A stretch of 36,012 nt of DNA from Myxococcota bacterium (lineage in GTDB: Bacteria; Myxococcota; XYA12-FULL-58-9; JASMKV01). The notes below the pieces were generated by a model. That model searched no databases. It worked only from the letters and a program-made list of their open reading frames with translations, and had not been told where the DNA came from. Position 1 is the first letter of the stretch, and each line of letters begins with the position of its first letter. The stretch covers positions 1 to 36,012 of the forward strand of contig JASMKV010000113.1 of assembly GCA_030749035.1 (NCBI GenBank), given 5' to 3'. Of the stretch, positions 14,429 through 22,590 are shown in pieces. Position numbers and translations under genes: made by a program.

Positions 14429-16420
14429 ATGGGCGAAGTGACACAACAATTCCGCAAACAATTTCTAGAGCGCCAAGAAGTATTGAGTAAGCTTGAATTG
14501 GATTTTAAAAAAGATCCTGGTACGCATGCCGGTTCCTTGGCTGAGGCTTATTTGACAGAAGGCTTACCGCATAAGGCGATCAAGGTTTTAGAAAAGACTG
14601 CCAACGGTAAAGATGCAAATTTACATGTCCTTTTGGCGCAGGCGTTTTTTGATACCTTCGATAACGGTAAATCAAAAGCAAAGTTGGATGATGCCGCGAA
14701 AATCAGCACCTTGGAAAAAAATCTGCGGGCACAACTTCTTCTGGGAGAGCTGGCGTTCGAAGAGGGCAAGGCTGAAGACGCCAAGAAACATTTGAGTCGC
14801 GTACGCGAACTGGAGCCCGAGAGCAGACGTGCCGCAGAGCTTTTGGTCAATCTTGGCGAGAATATTGAGATTCCAGAAGAGACGATTGTAGATGCGCCCG
14901 AAGGCTTTCGCACAGAATACGAGTCGACAGAAACGTTCTCCAAAATGGCAGTGCAGATTTTGGCAGGGGTTGTGGTTGGTGCACTTTTATTGGGGGGCTA
15001 TTATTGGTCGTCCCAGCGTGCCCACCGGGCAAAAAACTTGGCGCAAGAGGCCAATCCGCTTGTGGAGATGGCCGATGTGCTTAGTTTGCAAAGCGCCATT
15101 AAAAAATATCAAGAAATTTTGGAAATCAACAGCAGCCACGAATTGGGTCTTGCTGGACTTGCTGAAGCACACGCACTTTTATGGGTTGTGCATGGTTTAG
15201 AGAGTGAGCGCGGTGCCGCCATCAGCTTTTCTGAGCAGGCCAGAAGTGACGACATCCAGCGCTCGGCGCGCTACAGTGGCGAAATTCTTACCGCCTATGG
15301 TGAAGGACGCTTGGCGGCAGCTGAGCAGGTTGCGGCAGGTGTCATCGAAAAAGGTGGCGTGTCTGACAAAATTTATTATGCATTGGGTTTAACACAGCGG
15401 GCTTTAGGGAAAGTTAAAATGGGTCGGGATAATCTGCGTCGAGCACAGGATTTTAATTCCTCTGCACCACACTATGCGGTGGCCCTTGGTGATGCCTATA
15501 TGGAAGATGACGATAAGCGCAATAGGGAATTTTATTGGAAGGTCGCAAGCCAATCGAACAGTAATTTTATTCCAGCAGCAGGCCGCGTCCTTTATACCCG
15601 CGTCATGAAGGGGGAGAAGAAGGATGCCTTAGAAGCTGAGCTTAAGCGTCTTAAGGCCTTACCAGAAAATATGAAAGGTCCTAAGGATGTTTATGCAATC
15701 ACGTTGGCAGAAGCGGCGATGCTTTTACAGCGTGGTCAAACCACTGAGACTTTAGCGCTTGTGAATTCAACGAGCGTCGAGGGAGCCCAGATGGTGGCTT
15801 TAAAAGCAAAAGCCTTGATGGCCGAGAATAAAATCGATGAAGGTATGGCCGCATGGAAAAGAGTGCTTGAGTTGGCACCAGGGACAACATTTTATTATTT
15901 TTCCGCAGTGGAGAGTTTATCTGCGAAGGAAAAGCATGATGAGGCCTTGGCGCTCCTGGAGACAAAGAAGGTCGATTTTGAAAATGATGTCGATTATCAA
16001 GTGACATATGGTAATGCTTTGGCGGCGAAGGCTGATTATACGGCTGCGCATGCAAGCTATGACAAGGCTTTAAAGCTGCAGGAAGATTATGCAGATGCGC
16101 TTTTGGGTAAAGGGATTGCGGATTGGAAAAGCCGTAATTACGACGGTGCCCGAACTTGGCTTGAAAAGGCCGTTGGTGCGCGTGAGAAATTCCCTCAAGT
16201 TTATGAAGCGATTGGTTTGATGTGGATTGAGCAAGGTGCATCTTCTCAAGCCGTGACGCAGCTCAAAGAAGCGGAAAAACTTTTTCTGGCAGCTGGGACC
16301 GATGCGATGCGCATGAATCATTTCTATGCGACGCTTATTAGAGCTTTGGCTCGACATGGTGGCACACGCTATATTTCTGAATGGGTTGGTCGCGAAAAAG
16401 CGTTTAGGGAGAGTCTCTAG
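14429..16420 (+). CDS. Membrane-anchored TPR protein at the end of the T3SS cluster
   Basis: Protein of 663 residues. Residues 1-150 are TPR-like helices (LAEAYLTEGLPHKAIKVLEK; LLLGELAFEEGKAEDAKKHL). A single membrane helix lies at about 174-194 (VQILAGVVVGALLLGGYYW). Residues 200-655 contain many further TPR-like repeats, e.g. LLGKGIADWKSRNYDGARTW and ALGLTQRALGKVKMG. The N-terminal part is most likely cytoplasmic and the larger part periplasmic, since basic residues lie on both flanks but there is no cleavable signal. That bitopic layout resembles ring protein SctD only in outline; no FHA domain is seen. ATG at 14429 has GGAG six bases upstream. It may be a T3SS scaffold or an unrelated envelope protein. 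It converges on the next gene with a three-base gap. Confidence 0.8.
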   Translation: MGEVTQQFRKQFLERQEVLSKLELDFKKDPGTHAGSLAEAYLTEGLPHKAIKVLEKTANGKDANLHVLLAQAFFDTFDNGKSKAKLDDAAKISTLEKNLRAQLLLGELAFEEGKAEDAKKHLSRVRELEPESRRAAELLVNLGENIEIPEETIVDAPEGFRTEYESTETFSKMAVQILAGVVVGALLLGGYYWSSQRAHRAKNLAQEANPLVEMADVLSLQSAIKKYQEILEINSSHELGLAGLAEAHALLWVVHGLESERGAAISFSEQARSDDIQRSARYSGEILTAYGEGRLAAAEQVAAGVIEKGGVSDKIYYALGLTQRALGKVKMGRDNLRRAQDFNSSAPHYAVALGDAYMEDDDKRNREFYWKVASQSNSNFIPAAGRVLYTRVMKGEKKDALEAELKRLKALPENMKGPKDVYAITLAEAAMLLQRGQTTETLALVNSTSVEGAQMVALKAKALMAENKIDEGMAAWKRVLELAPGTTFYYFSAVESLSAKEKHDEALALLETKKVDFENDVDYQVTYGNALAAKADYTAAHASYDKALKLQEDYADALLGKGIADWKSRNYDGARTWLEKAVGAREKFPQVYEAIGLMWIEQGASSQAVTQLKEAEKLFLAAGTDAMRMNHFYATLIRALARHGGTRYISEWVGREKAFRESL

Positions 16421-16423
16421 CGT

Positions 16424-18007
16424 TTAAGGCAGAGGTTTACCGCCTCTGACATCGACAGCCAAACCCAAACGATCGGCAAGGGTTCGGCTAAGATCGATCA
16501 CCTGCACTGGCGTATTTAAACGTTTTGTTTGAATACCCTGTCCCCACAAGATAATCGGCACATGCCGATCATAATCCCAAGGTGTACCGTGATTTGAGCC
16601 GGCGCTTTTGCGATGCCGATGCGACATTGAATAATAGGGTTGCGGTGCAAAAATAATATGTCCACTGCGCAAGGGGTGGCTGTTTTCGAGCATAAGCTTG
16701 GTCAGTTCATCTTGTTGCATATTCTCGAGCAGGTAAGTTGGCCATGCTTTAAAGATGTGCGGGTGTGTGCTTAGGGCCTTGGCGGCCTGGACAATGGCTT
16801 TAGCCATATCTCTTCCAGCTTTGGGATAAAGAAAAACATAGGGTTCAACAATGGCTTGGACATGCGGCCCTTGACCAAAATCTTTTTCGAGTGCTGTTTC
16901 CATCACCTTGTGGAGTTCGCTGGGCTCAATACGACCACTATCAAGCCCGTTTTGACGTGCAATCGCCGGCAGCGGCGCAACACCATGATCGGCGCTCAGG
17001 GCTACAACCAATTGCCCGCCACTTTGTTTTTCAAGTGTCTCGATGAGTATGCCGAGTGTTTTATCAAGGGCCATGAGTGTACTGATACGTTCCAGGCTTC
17101 CCGGTCCGAAGGCATGCCCAACGGTATCGACAACGCTAAAGCTTATCATCATCAAGTCAGGAATATGGTCTTTTCCCAGGTTCAGTTTTTGTGCAGCGCG
17201 CAAACCCAGCTCGAGTAAAACCTCATCCGAATGTGGTGTATAAAACCAAGCCCAAGGTGGTGCAGCGTCTTTTTCAATACTGGGGAGCTTATGTGGAAAG
17301 GTAATGCCCATGCCGATATCCACTTCATCGGGACGGTCATCGGCGATTTGCTTGTAGGCCGTTGGTATCTTGCCAAGGTTCCAGGTCTTAGGCATTTTTT
17401 CAGAGGTGATCATGGTTTTATAGGCACTTTGGAGCCACGCAGGTACACCCGGGGTGCCTGCGGTGCGGCCCTCCAAGGCAGGGGTGTCGTGACTCATCCA
17501 GGCGACCACATCAGCTCTGCGTCCACCCATCAGCATTGCGGCTCGATCTTTTTGCGCCAAACTAAGAACTTTAGATTGCGGGCTGTGTACTTTTAACCGA
17601 TCCCCAATTGTGGGTTCAAGGAGTGCATCAGGCGTACAGGGGCTTGTTCCCCAATCGCAGATTGAGATGGCCTTATTTTCCTTGGGCAAGAACATTTTCT
17701 TGTTGATGATACCGTGCCATTTAGGATGCAGGCCGGTGGCAATGGTGGCATGTCCAGCGGCGGTTTCGGTGCGTGCATGCCCATGCTTTGCATTGTCATA
17801 CCAGCGACCTTCTTGCGTAAGGCGTTTCAGTCCATGTTGCCAAAGGTCTTGATGTTTATAGAGTTCGTCACCTCGAAGCTGGTCAACAACAATGAGCAGA
17901 TAGAGCTTAGCTTCGTTTTGCGCTTTGTCTTCTTTATGGGAGCAGTTGAGCAGACCTGCGAGACAAATTAAAAGAAAGAGAGCTTTTTTTGGGGCATGTA
18001 ATCGCAT
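16424..18007 (-). CDS. Alkaline phosphatase superfamily lipoprotein (PafA / phosphodiesterase-like)
   Basis: Protein of 527 residues. The N-terminus is a lipoprotein-type signal (LFLLICLAGLLNC, Cys22; Asn at -1 is unusual). The catalytic core matches the PafA/NPP branch: metal Asp in LLIVVDQLRGDEL (Asp42), the nucleophile region ARTETAAGHATIATGLHP (Thr82 aligned), then HG, VVALSADHGVAPLP and SNHGTPWDYDRHVPIILWG. Such enzymes hydrolyse phosphate mono- or diesters in the periplasm. The enzyme would be anchored to a periplasm-facing membrane. Start ATG at 18007. It is the last gene of the reverse block, 62 bases downstream of the heptosyltransferase. Substrate specificity cannot be read from the sequence. 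Confidence 0.88.
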   Translation of the reverse strand: MRLHAPKKALFLLICLAGLLNCSHKEDKAQNEAKLYLLIVVDQLRGDELYKHQDLWQHGLKRLTQEGRWYDNAKHGHARTETAAGHATIATGLHPKWHGIINKKMFLPKENKAISICDWGTSPCTPDALLEPTIGDRLKVHSPQSKVLSLAQKDRAAMLMGGRRADVVAWMSHDTPALEGRTAGTPGVPAWLQSAYKTMITSEKMPKTWNLGKIPTAYKQIADDRPDEVDIGMGITFPHKLPSIEKDAAPPWAWFYTPHSDEVLLELGLRAAQKLNLGKDHIPDLMMISFSVVDTVGHAFGPGSLERISTLMALDKTLGILIETLEKQSGGQLVVALSADHGVAPLPAIARQNGLDSGRIEPSELHKVMETALEKDFGQGPHVQAIVEPYVFLYPKAGRDMAKAIVQAAKALSTHPHIFKAWPTYLLENMQQDELTKLMLENSHPLRSGHIIFAPQPYYSMSHRHRKSAGSNHGTPWDYDRHVPIILWGQGIQTKRLNTPVQVIDLSRTLADRLGLAVDVRGGKPLP

Positions 18008-18069
18008 GGCTTATCTATAATGCTTCGTGAGGGGATAACCAAGCCCATATATTAGGCACGAAAATGAAT

Positions 18070-19110
18070 TTAACCACAAACGAAATGGCCTGATGGTTTT
18101 GTCACAAGTTGTTCAAAGGCATGCCATGCATCATCAACGCTAATCATATGAAGACAATTAAGATGTCCGTAAGGACACCGTTTTCGTCCATAGAGCGAGC
18201 AGGGTGAGCAAGTGAGGTTTTCAAAAAGCACTTGGTGTGGTGTGAAATCGAATTGTTTTGGACTGGTCGAACCAAAAAAAGCAAGTGTGGGTATACCTAA
18301 GGCACGTGCCATATGCATGGGGCCGCTGTCGTTGGCAATAAACACCTTGCATTGGCCTATAAGTGCTCCAAGTTGAGCAAAATTGGTCGCATCGCAATAA
18401 TTGATGGCTTCAGGTGCTGCTTTGGCGATGGCGTCGCAGCAAGCTTTATCCTTATCTGAGCCGACAAGTACAACCTTATAGCCTTTTTCAAGCAGGCGCC
18501 GACTCAAATTTTTAAAATGCTCTTCGGGCCAAGATTTTGTGACCCATTTGGCGGCAGGGGCAATACCGATGATGTTATTGTGGGCATCAGGAATCTTTTG
18601 CTCAAGATCTTTAGTGATAAATTCAAGCGAAATGGGATCGACAGCATAGCGCATAGGGCAACGTGTCAGTTGACTTGCCGTCATTTTTTCAACAGCTTGA
18701 TGAAAGCGTTGCGCAATATGCATTTTGGGTTGGTGGGTGCGCAGTCCAAGGCGAACCAAAAGGCCTTCAAGCCCAGAACGCTTTTGCCAGACAATCTGTC
18801 GGTTCTTTGGAACAATTTGTCTAAGAATTTTACTTCGGGTTTTGTCATGTAAATCTAACACATAGTCGATTTGCATTTCTTTGAGGCGAAAAAAGAAATC
18901 CTTAATTTTGTCATCTGGCTTGAGCGCGACAATTTCATCAATCGCAGGATGTGTGCGTATAAGATCGACATACGTTTTTTTCGTCGTATATATAATTTTG
19001 GTATTCGGCCATTTTTCTCGAAGTGCAGCAAGTGCTGGTGTCGTAAGCAAGACATCACCCATGGCACCAAAGCGCATCACAAGGACAGATTGAGGTTCTT
19101 TGACTTCCAC
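18070..19110 (-). CDS. Glycosyltransferase family 9 (heptosyltransferase-like, WaaF/WaaC/WaaQ type)
   Basis: Protein of 346 residues, the usual length. GT9 enzymes add heptose to the LPS inner core at the cytoplasmic face. The N-terminus has VLVMRFGAMGDVLLTTPALA, the family opening. The C-terminal half has FIANDSGPMHMARALGIPTL and FFGSTSPKQF, the nucleotide-sugar binding part, followed by a cysteine-rich CSPCSLYGRKRCPYG segment common in this group. The start is GTG at 19110 without a clear Shine-Dalgarno. It begins 15 bases after the arginine decarboxylase stop, so both are probably on one transcript. The specific heptose linkage is not decidable. Confidence 0.88.
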   Translation of the reverse strand: MEVKEPQSVLVMRFGAMGDVLLTTPALAALREKWPNTKIIYTTKKTYVDLIRTHPAIDEIVALKPDDKIKDFFFRLKEMQIDYVLDLHDKTRSKILRQIVPKNRQIVWQKRSGLEGLLVRLGLRTHQPKMHIAQRFHQAVEKMTASQLTRCPMRYAVDPISLEFITKDLEQKIPDAHNNIIGIAPAAKWVTKSWPEEHFKNLSRRLLEKGYKVVLVGSDKDKACCDAIAKAAPEAINYCDATNFAQLGALIGQCKVFIANDSGPMHMARALGIPTLAFFGSTSPKQFDFTPHQVLFENLTCSPCSLYGRKRCPYGHLNCLHMISVDDAWHAFEQLVTKPSGHFVCG

Positions 19111-19125
19111 GAGAATAACTGGGCT

Positions 19126-19674
19126 CTAAGCTAAAAATACGCCTGCAGCGACAACGGTCGTCCAGAGGCCGTTTTTATTGCCGCGCGCACTTTGGGTGAT
19201 ATTGGTGGTTTTAACAATTTTTCCGGACATTTTAAAAACTTCCTCCCGTTCGTCCCAAGCCGCATCAGGATCAAACTCAATACCCAAGGATGAGGCCAGC
19301 ATGGTTGCCGCTAAATCTTCCGCATAGTCTCCCGCTTTTTCATCGGTTTCACCGTAGGGGTGATGCTCTGAAAGATAGCCGTACATGCTTTTGTCAGCCG
19401 GTTGTGCCAGGCCAATAGATGCAGCAATAAGCCGATTGGGTTCATTGGTGGCGTTGCGGGCCATGACGGCGAAAGTAATCGCGCCAGGCGTTATTTCGGT
19501 CATGCCTTTTTTGACCGAGATGATTTTGCATTTTGCCGGAAGGATGCTTGAAACAGTGACAATATTACAGCCTTCGATATGCGCATTGCGCAGTGCGAGC
19601 TCGAATGAATTGAGATAATCTTTGTGACGTCCCACACCTTTGGTAAAAAACATACGTGTTGGGACGAAACTCAT
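19126..19674 (-). CDS. pdaD: Pyruvoyl-dependent arginine decarboxylase
   Basis: Protein of 182 residues. This small enzyme converts arginine to agmatine for polyamine synthesis. The proenzyme cleaves itself at a Ser-Ser bond and the new N-terminal serine becomes the pyruvoyl cofactor. The site is visible as [10 protein letters not shown], with cleavage between Ser42 and Ser43. Other family stretches are [20 protein letters not shown] near the N-terminus, then [14 protein letters not shown], and [20 protein letters not shown]. The start is ATG 19674 because AAAGGG lies seven bases upstream; an ATG two codons earlier is too close. This is the type found in archaea, chlamydiae and some deltaproteobacteria rather than the PLP type of Escherichia coli. 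Confidence 0.92.
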   Translation of the reverse strand: MSFVPTRMFFTKGVGRHKDYLNSFELALRNAHIEGCNIVTVSSILPAKCKIISVKKGMTEITPGAITFAVMARNATNEPNRLIAASIGLAQPADKSMYGYLSEHHPYGETDEKAGDYAEDLAATMLASSLGIEFDPDAAWDEREEVFKMSGKIVKTTNITQSARGNKNGLWTTVVAAGVFLA

Positions 19675-19718
19675 GTGCATACCCTTTAAGAGCGGAGAAC
19701 ATTTTGTGTTGTCGGTTA

Positions 19719-19739
19719 GAGAGCAGCCTAAAGGCTCTC
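19719..19739 (-). promoter_or_regulatory. Leader stem-loop upstream of pdaD
   Basis: On the reverse strand GAGAGC (19739-19734) and GCTCTC (19724-19719) pair, and an inner AGCC-TTTA-GGCT hairpin is an alternative fold. The element sits about 45 bases before the pdaD start in a 95-base gap. It may be an mRNA leader structure; no T-run marks it as a terminator. Confidence 0.3.
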
Positions 19740-19769
19740 GAGGGTAGGCGCAAATATAAAATTATGGAT

Positions 19770-20378
19770 TTAAAGATTTTTTTCGTCGACTTTGATGTTT
19801 TTCTCTTCTGGTGCTTGAAACTTAATATTACCGGCAAAAGGATCGGGAACAAGTTTGGGCTCCCAACTTTCGCTTTCTTTTTTTAGCCCCAGACCAACTT
19901 TCGCACCTGCGAGATGCTGCGCCCAGAGCTCTACTTCTATCTTTTCCTTATTCTCAAGTAGAACGACTGCACTTGAGGCACCGCCGGGCACCACGGGAGG
20001 ATTGATGCCCACAATTTTACCAATGAACGACCGATTATATCGCACATAAAGTTTTTCTAAAGGCGCATCCTCAGCTTTTGTGGCACATTTTTCAATATCC
20101 CAAGCACCCGATGTTTTGCAAACCATCTCTCCAGGACGGGCGGAGATTTCTTCTATCGTTTCAGGCGGACGGTCTTTTTCCATAATCAAAAGTTCGGAGC
20201 CATTTTGACTTAAGACTATCGCGCGATAGCTGGACATGAGATGCGTGAGGGGAGGCGCGACAATAAATCCGATGACGATGGGGAGGATAATATGAAGATT
20301 GCTCTTGATTGGTCCATCAAGTTTAAAATCGTCATCATCTTGAATACTTTCAGGGGAGGGCGTGTCGTTTGAATCCAT
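19770..20378 (-). CDS. Hypothetical single-pass membrane protein
   Basis: Protein of 202 residues, no recognised family. An acidic N-terminus (SIQDDDDFKLDGPIKSN) is followed by one membrane helix (about 27-48, LHIILPIVIGFIVAPPLTHL) and an extracytoplasmic domain with two cysteines (VCKTSG and KCATK) about 18 residues apart that could form a disulphide. The domain looks beta-rich. It starts six bases after the DnaB-like gene stop, with TAGG upstream, so the two genes are almost certainly co-transcribed. No function can be inferred beyond envelope location. Confidence 0.75.
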   Translation of the reverse strand: MDSNDTPSPESIQDDDDFKLDGPIKSNLHIILPIVIGFIVAPPLTHLMSSYRAIVLSQNGSELLIMEKDRPPETIEEISARPGEMVCKTSGAWDIEKCATKAEDAPLEKLYVRYNRSFIGKIVGINPPVVPGGASSAVVLLENKEKIEVELWAQHLAGAKVGLGLKKESESWEPKLVPDPFAGNIKFQAPEEKNIKVDEKNL

Positions 20379-20384
20379 AAAAAC

Positions 20385-21281
20385 CTATAAATCGTTAAAA
20401 CCGGCGTATCGTTGGTCGAATCCCAGCGTGATGTCGCGTGGTTCGATGTCCTTATTTTTCAGGCGAATAACATTAAGCTCCGCCATGCCGATATGGTTGT
20501 CAGGTGTGGCATTGGGGTTGGTGACTTCTTCACGATGTAAGAGACATGCGGTATGAAACTGGTTTGCAAAAGCACCAAGTCCAGGCAGTTCTAAGCGATC
20601 GGGGGGAAAGTTACGTTTGGGTAAAACGTAGCGGAGAACGATAGCGATTTGATGTTTTTTAGCAAAATTCTTCAGGGTGGCAATGGTATCCCCGGGTTCA
20701 CCCAGCCGCTCAACCCGTCCGTGTTCTTTAAGTTTTGTACGCAAATCAGCGAGCACTAACCTTGGGTGATAGCTGAAAAAGTGCGAGTCAATGACACGAT
20801 TTGAAATGGTTTTTTTCGTGATTAAGCTCAAAGAAGCCCAAGGTATATGTTCACGAGCCACATTGAGCGCAACACGGTCTTCGGCAGAGATGAATCCAGC
20901 ACGAAATCGATGTCCATTGATTTTTGATTCAAGGACAACAAATCGGCCACGAATATGTTTTTCTTCAAGGCGTTCGGAGAGATAGGCCACGCGGTGTTTC
21001 GCTTTTAAAGCATCAAGCCCCATGCCCATCAGCAGTGATGTCGCTCCTACTTTCGGACGTGCCGCAACAAGGCTTAACTCGCCAACGGGAAAACCACCCT
21101 GTAAAATTTTATCTAAACTTCGCAGCCCACTTGATATAAATTCAGGCGCATCCGTAGGGCGGTCAAGAACCTTTGTTCCAACCTTTTGATGCTCTTGACG
21201 TCTTTTGGCGGAAGCGAAAAGAGGCAGTGCGGATTCTTGTGTGACCACACGTCCACGACGCGGTGATGACAAGCGTTTCAT
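20385..21281 (-). CDS. DnaB-helicase-like RecA-fold protein with a degenerate Walker A motif
   Basis: Protein of 298 residues. The core from about residue 48 aligns by eye with the C-terminal motor of replicative helicase DnaB: SGLRSLDKILQGGFPVGELS, AARPKVGATSLL (DnaB: AARPxxGKTxFA), VAYLSERLEEKHIRGRF (DnaB FSLEM region), LVLADLRTKL at Walker B and an end DITLGFDQRYAGFNDL, close to the DnaB C-terminus. The Walker A lysine is alanine (Ala80, codon GCG at 21044-21042), so normal ATP hydrolysis is unlikely. The N-terminal primase-binding domain is absent and replaced by 47 basic residues. ATG at 21281 has AGGA seven bases upstream. It may be a regulatory paralogue or a nucleotide- or DNA-binding scaffold; RadA/KaiC-type relatives are the alternative. 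Confidence 0.78.
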   Translation of the reverse strand: MKRLSSPRRGRVVTQESALPLFASAKRRQEHQKVGTKVLDRPTDAPEFISSGLRSLDKILQGGFPVGELSLVAARPKVGATSLLMGMGLDALKAKHRVAYLSERLEEKHIRGRFVVLESKINGHRFRAGFISAEDRVALNVAREHIPWASLSLITKKTISNRVIDSHFFSYHPRLVLADLRTKLKEHGRVERLGEPGDTIATLKNFAKKHQIAIVLRYVLPKRNFPPDRLELPGLGAFANQFHTACLLHREEVTNPNATPDNHIGMAELNVIRLKNKDIEPRDITLGFDQRYAGFNDL

Positions 21282-21312
21282 TGTTATATCCTAAACGATC
21301 ATGAAGGAAACT

Positions 21313-22590
21313 TTAAGCTTTAGTTGGCAGAAATCGTCCTAATATATTCTTGGCTTGTATGAATTGATCTGGCTGACAGTAGTAGCGACAGAGCCCAACC
21401 ACATCTTCAAATCTTTTATAAAGAGAAGTGTATTCTTCAATAGGGCTGATGCGTTCTAATTCTGGTTCGAGAACCAAAAGCGGCGAGGATTTATGGGCTT
21501 TACGGAAATATTTGGAAAGAATACCTTCGGTTTTAAGTGTGAAGTATTCAATTTTGGCTTCATCGAGCGCAGGGCCTAAATCGGCAAATTCATTCTTTTG
21601 ATTAAAATCGTGGGTTTCGATCAGCAGTCGATAGGGTCTTCGGTGTGTGACTTGCTGAGCCCAAAAATCGTCCGTATGTCGAAGCATATGGATGAGCTGA
21701 ATATCATCCGTTTGTAGATATTCAGCGATATCAGCGGGCAGGCAATACTTGTTGGATTCAAAAAACTTCTGCAAGAGATGGTCAAAGCAAACCGATGTAT
21801 GATGATAGTATACAGCTAAAAACATGTGGTAGCGGGCCAAAAGAAAATTCTCAAAAGCCCACACGCCTTTGTGTTTAAGGCCAAGCGATAGGGTATCACC
21901 ATCCTTAATGGCGGTAAGATTTTGAATGAGCCAAAGGTGATCAAATTGGCCATAACCCACCCCGCAATAATAAGCATCTCGTCGCAAATAATCCATGCGA
22001 TCAGCATCCATCTCACCGGAGACAATACGATGCAGGAGTGAAAAAAGATTGGTGTTGTTGATTGTAAAAACATCGGGTTCAGCGGCTTCTCTACCGGCGA
22101 TAAGCATGGCGATATGTTCAGGCTTGACGCCCGTCGAGCCGACATATTCTTCGATGAGATCTCGCAGTTTAGAGTGGAGAATAATTTTCAGTGTATAATC
22201 TTCGTGATTGGCCTGGCGTTTGGGGTTATCGGCCCATTCTCCCATTTTGAGTTCCTCGAGTGGCGGCATGACCGACTCGCTCACATGGCTCAGGGCAGGA
22301 TGCCCTAAGTCGTGAAAAAGAACAGCAAGACGTAACGTTTGACGGATTCTTTGCGAATCTTCTGCGGGCAAAAACAGATCTTTCGCGATGGTATCAAACA
22401 TTTGTGTGGCGACATGCATCGCGCCTAAAGAATGTGCGTAGCGTGTGTGTGTGGCCCCTGGAAAAGCCAATTCAGCAAAGCCAAGTTGCTTGATATTACG
22501 CAATCGTTGAAATGCATGAGAATCAACGAGTTTGATTTCCGGGCGACTTAGTTCGATGGCGCCGTGTATGGGATCATGGATGGAGATCAT
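21313..22590 (-). CDS. HD-domain phosphohydrolase (dGTPase/SAMHD1-like)
   Basis: Protein of 425 residues. It opens with [18 protein letters not shown], typical of the YwfO/SAMHD1-like branch, then [14 protein letters not shown] (His53) and the metal motif [15 protein letters not shown] (His93-Asp94), and later [20 protein letters not shown]. The family removes triphosphate from (d)NTPs or is a nucleotide-sensing phosphohydrolase. Upstream codons are open as far as 22731, but those overlap the secA zinc-binding tail and do not resemble the family. The ATG at 22590 matches the family start and overlaps secA by 17 bases. Co-transcription with secA and the DnaB-like gene is likely. The true substrate is unknown. 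Confidence 0.87.
   Translation of the reverse strand: MISIHDPIHGAIELSRPEIKLVDSHAFQRLRNIKQLGFAELAFPGATHTRYAHSLGAMHVATQMFDTIAKDLFLPAEDSQRIRQTLRLAVLFHDLGHPALSHVSESVMPPLEELKMGEWADNPKRQANHEDYTLKIILHSKLRDLIEEYVGSTGVKPEHIAMLIAGREAAEPDVFTINNTNLFSLLHRIVSGEMDADRMDYLRRDAYYCGVGYGQFDHLWLIQNLTAIKDGDTLSLGLKHKGVWAFENFLLARYHMFLAVYYHHTSVCFDHLLQKFFESNKYCLPADIAEYLQTDDIQLIHMLRHTDDFWAQQVTHRRPYRLLIETHDFNQKNEFADLGPALDEAKIEYFTLKTEGILSKYFRKAHKSSPLLVLEPELERISPIEEYTSLYKRFEDVVGLCRYYCQPDQFIQAKNILGRFLPTKA

Noticed and set aside
15699-16241. Open frame of 180 codons opposite the membrane TPR gene
   Set aside because: Wholly inside a well-supported gene, rich in His/Pro/Ser as expected of a shadow frame, and lacks any domain.
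16435-16465. CAGAGG/CCTCTG hairpin between the convergent TPR and phosphatase genes as a bidirectional terminator
   Set aside because: It lies inside the phosphatase coding end, has only six paired bases and no T-run on either strand.
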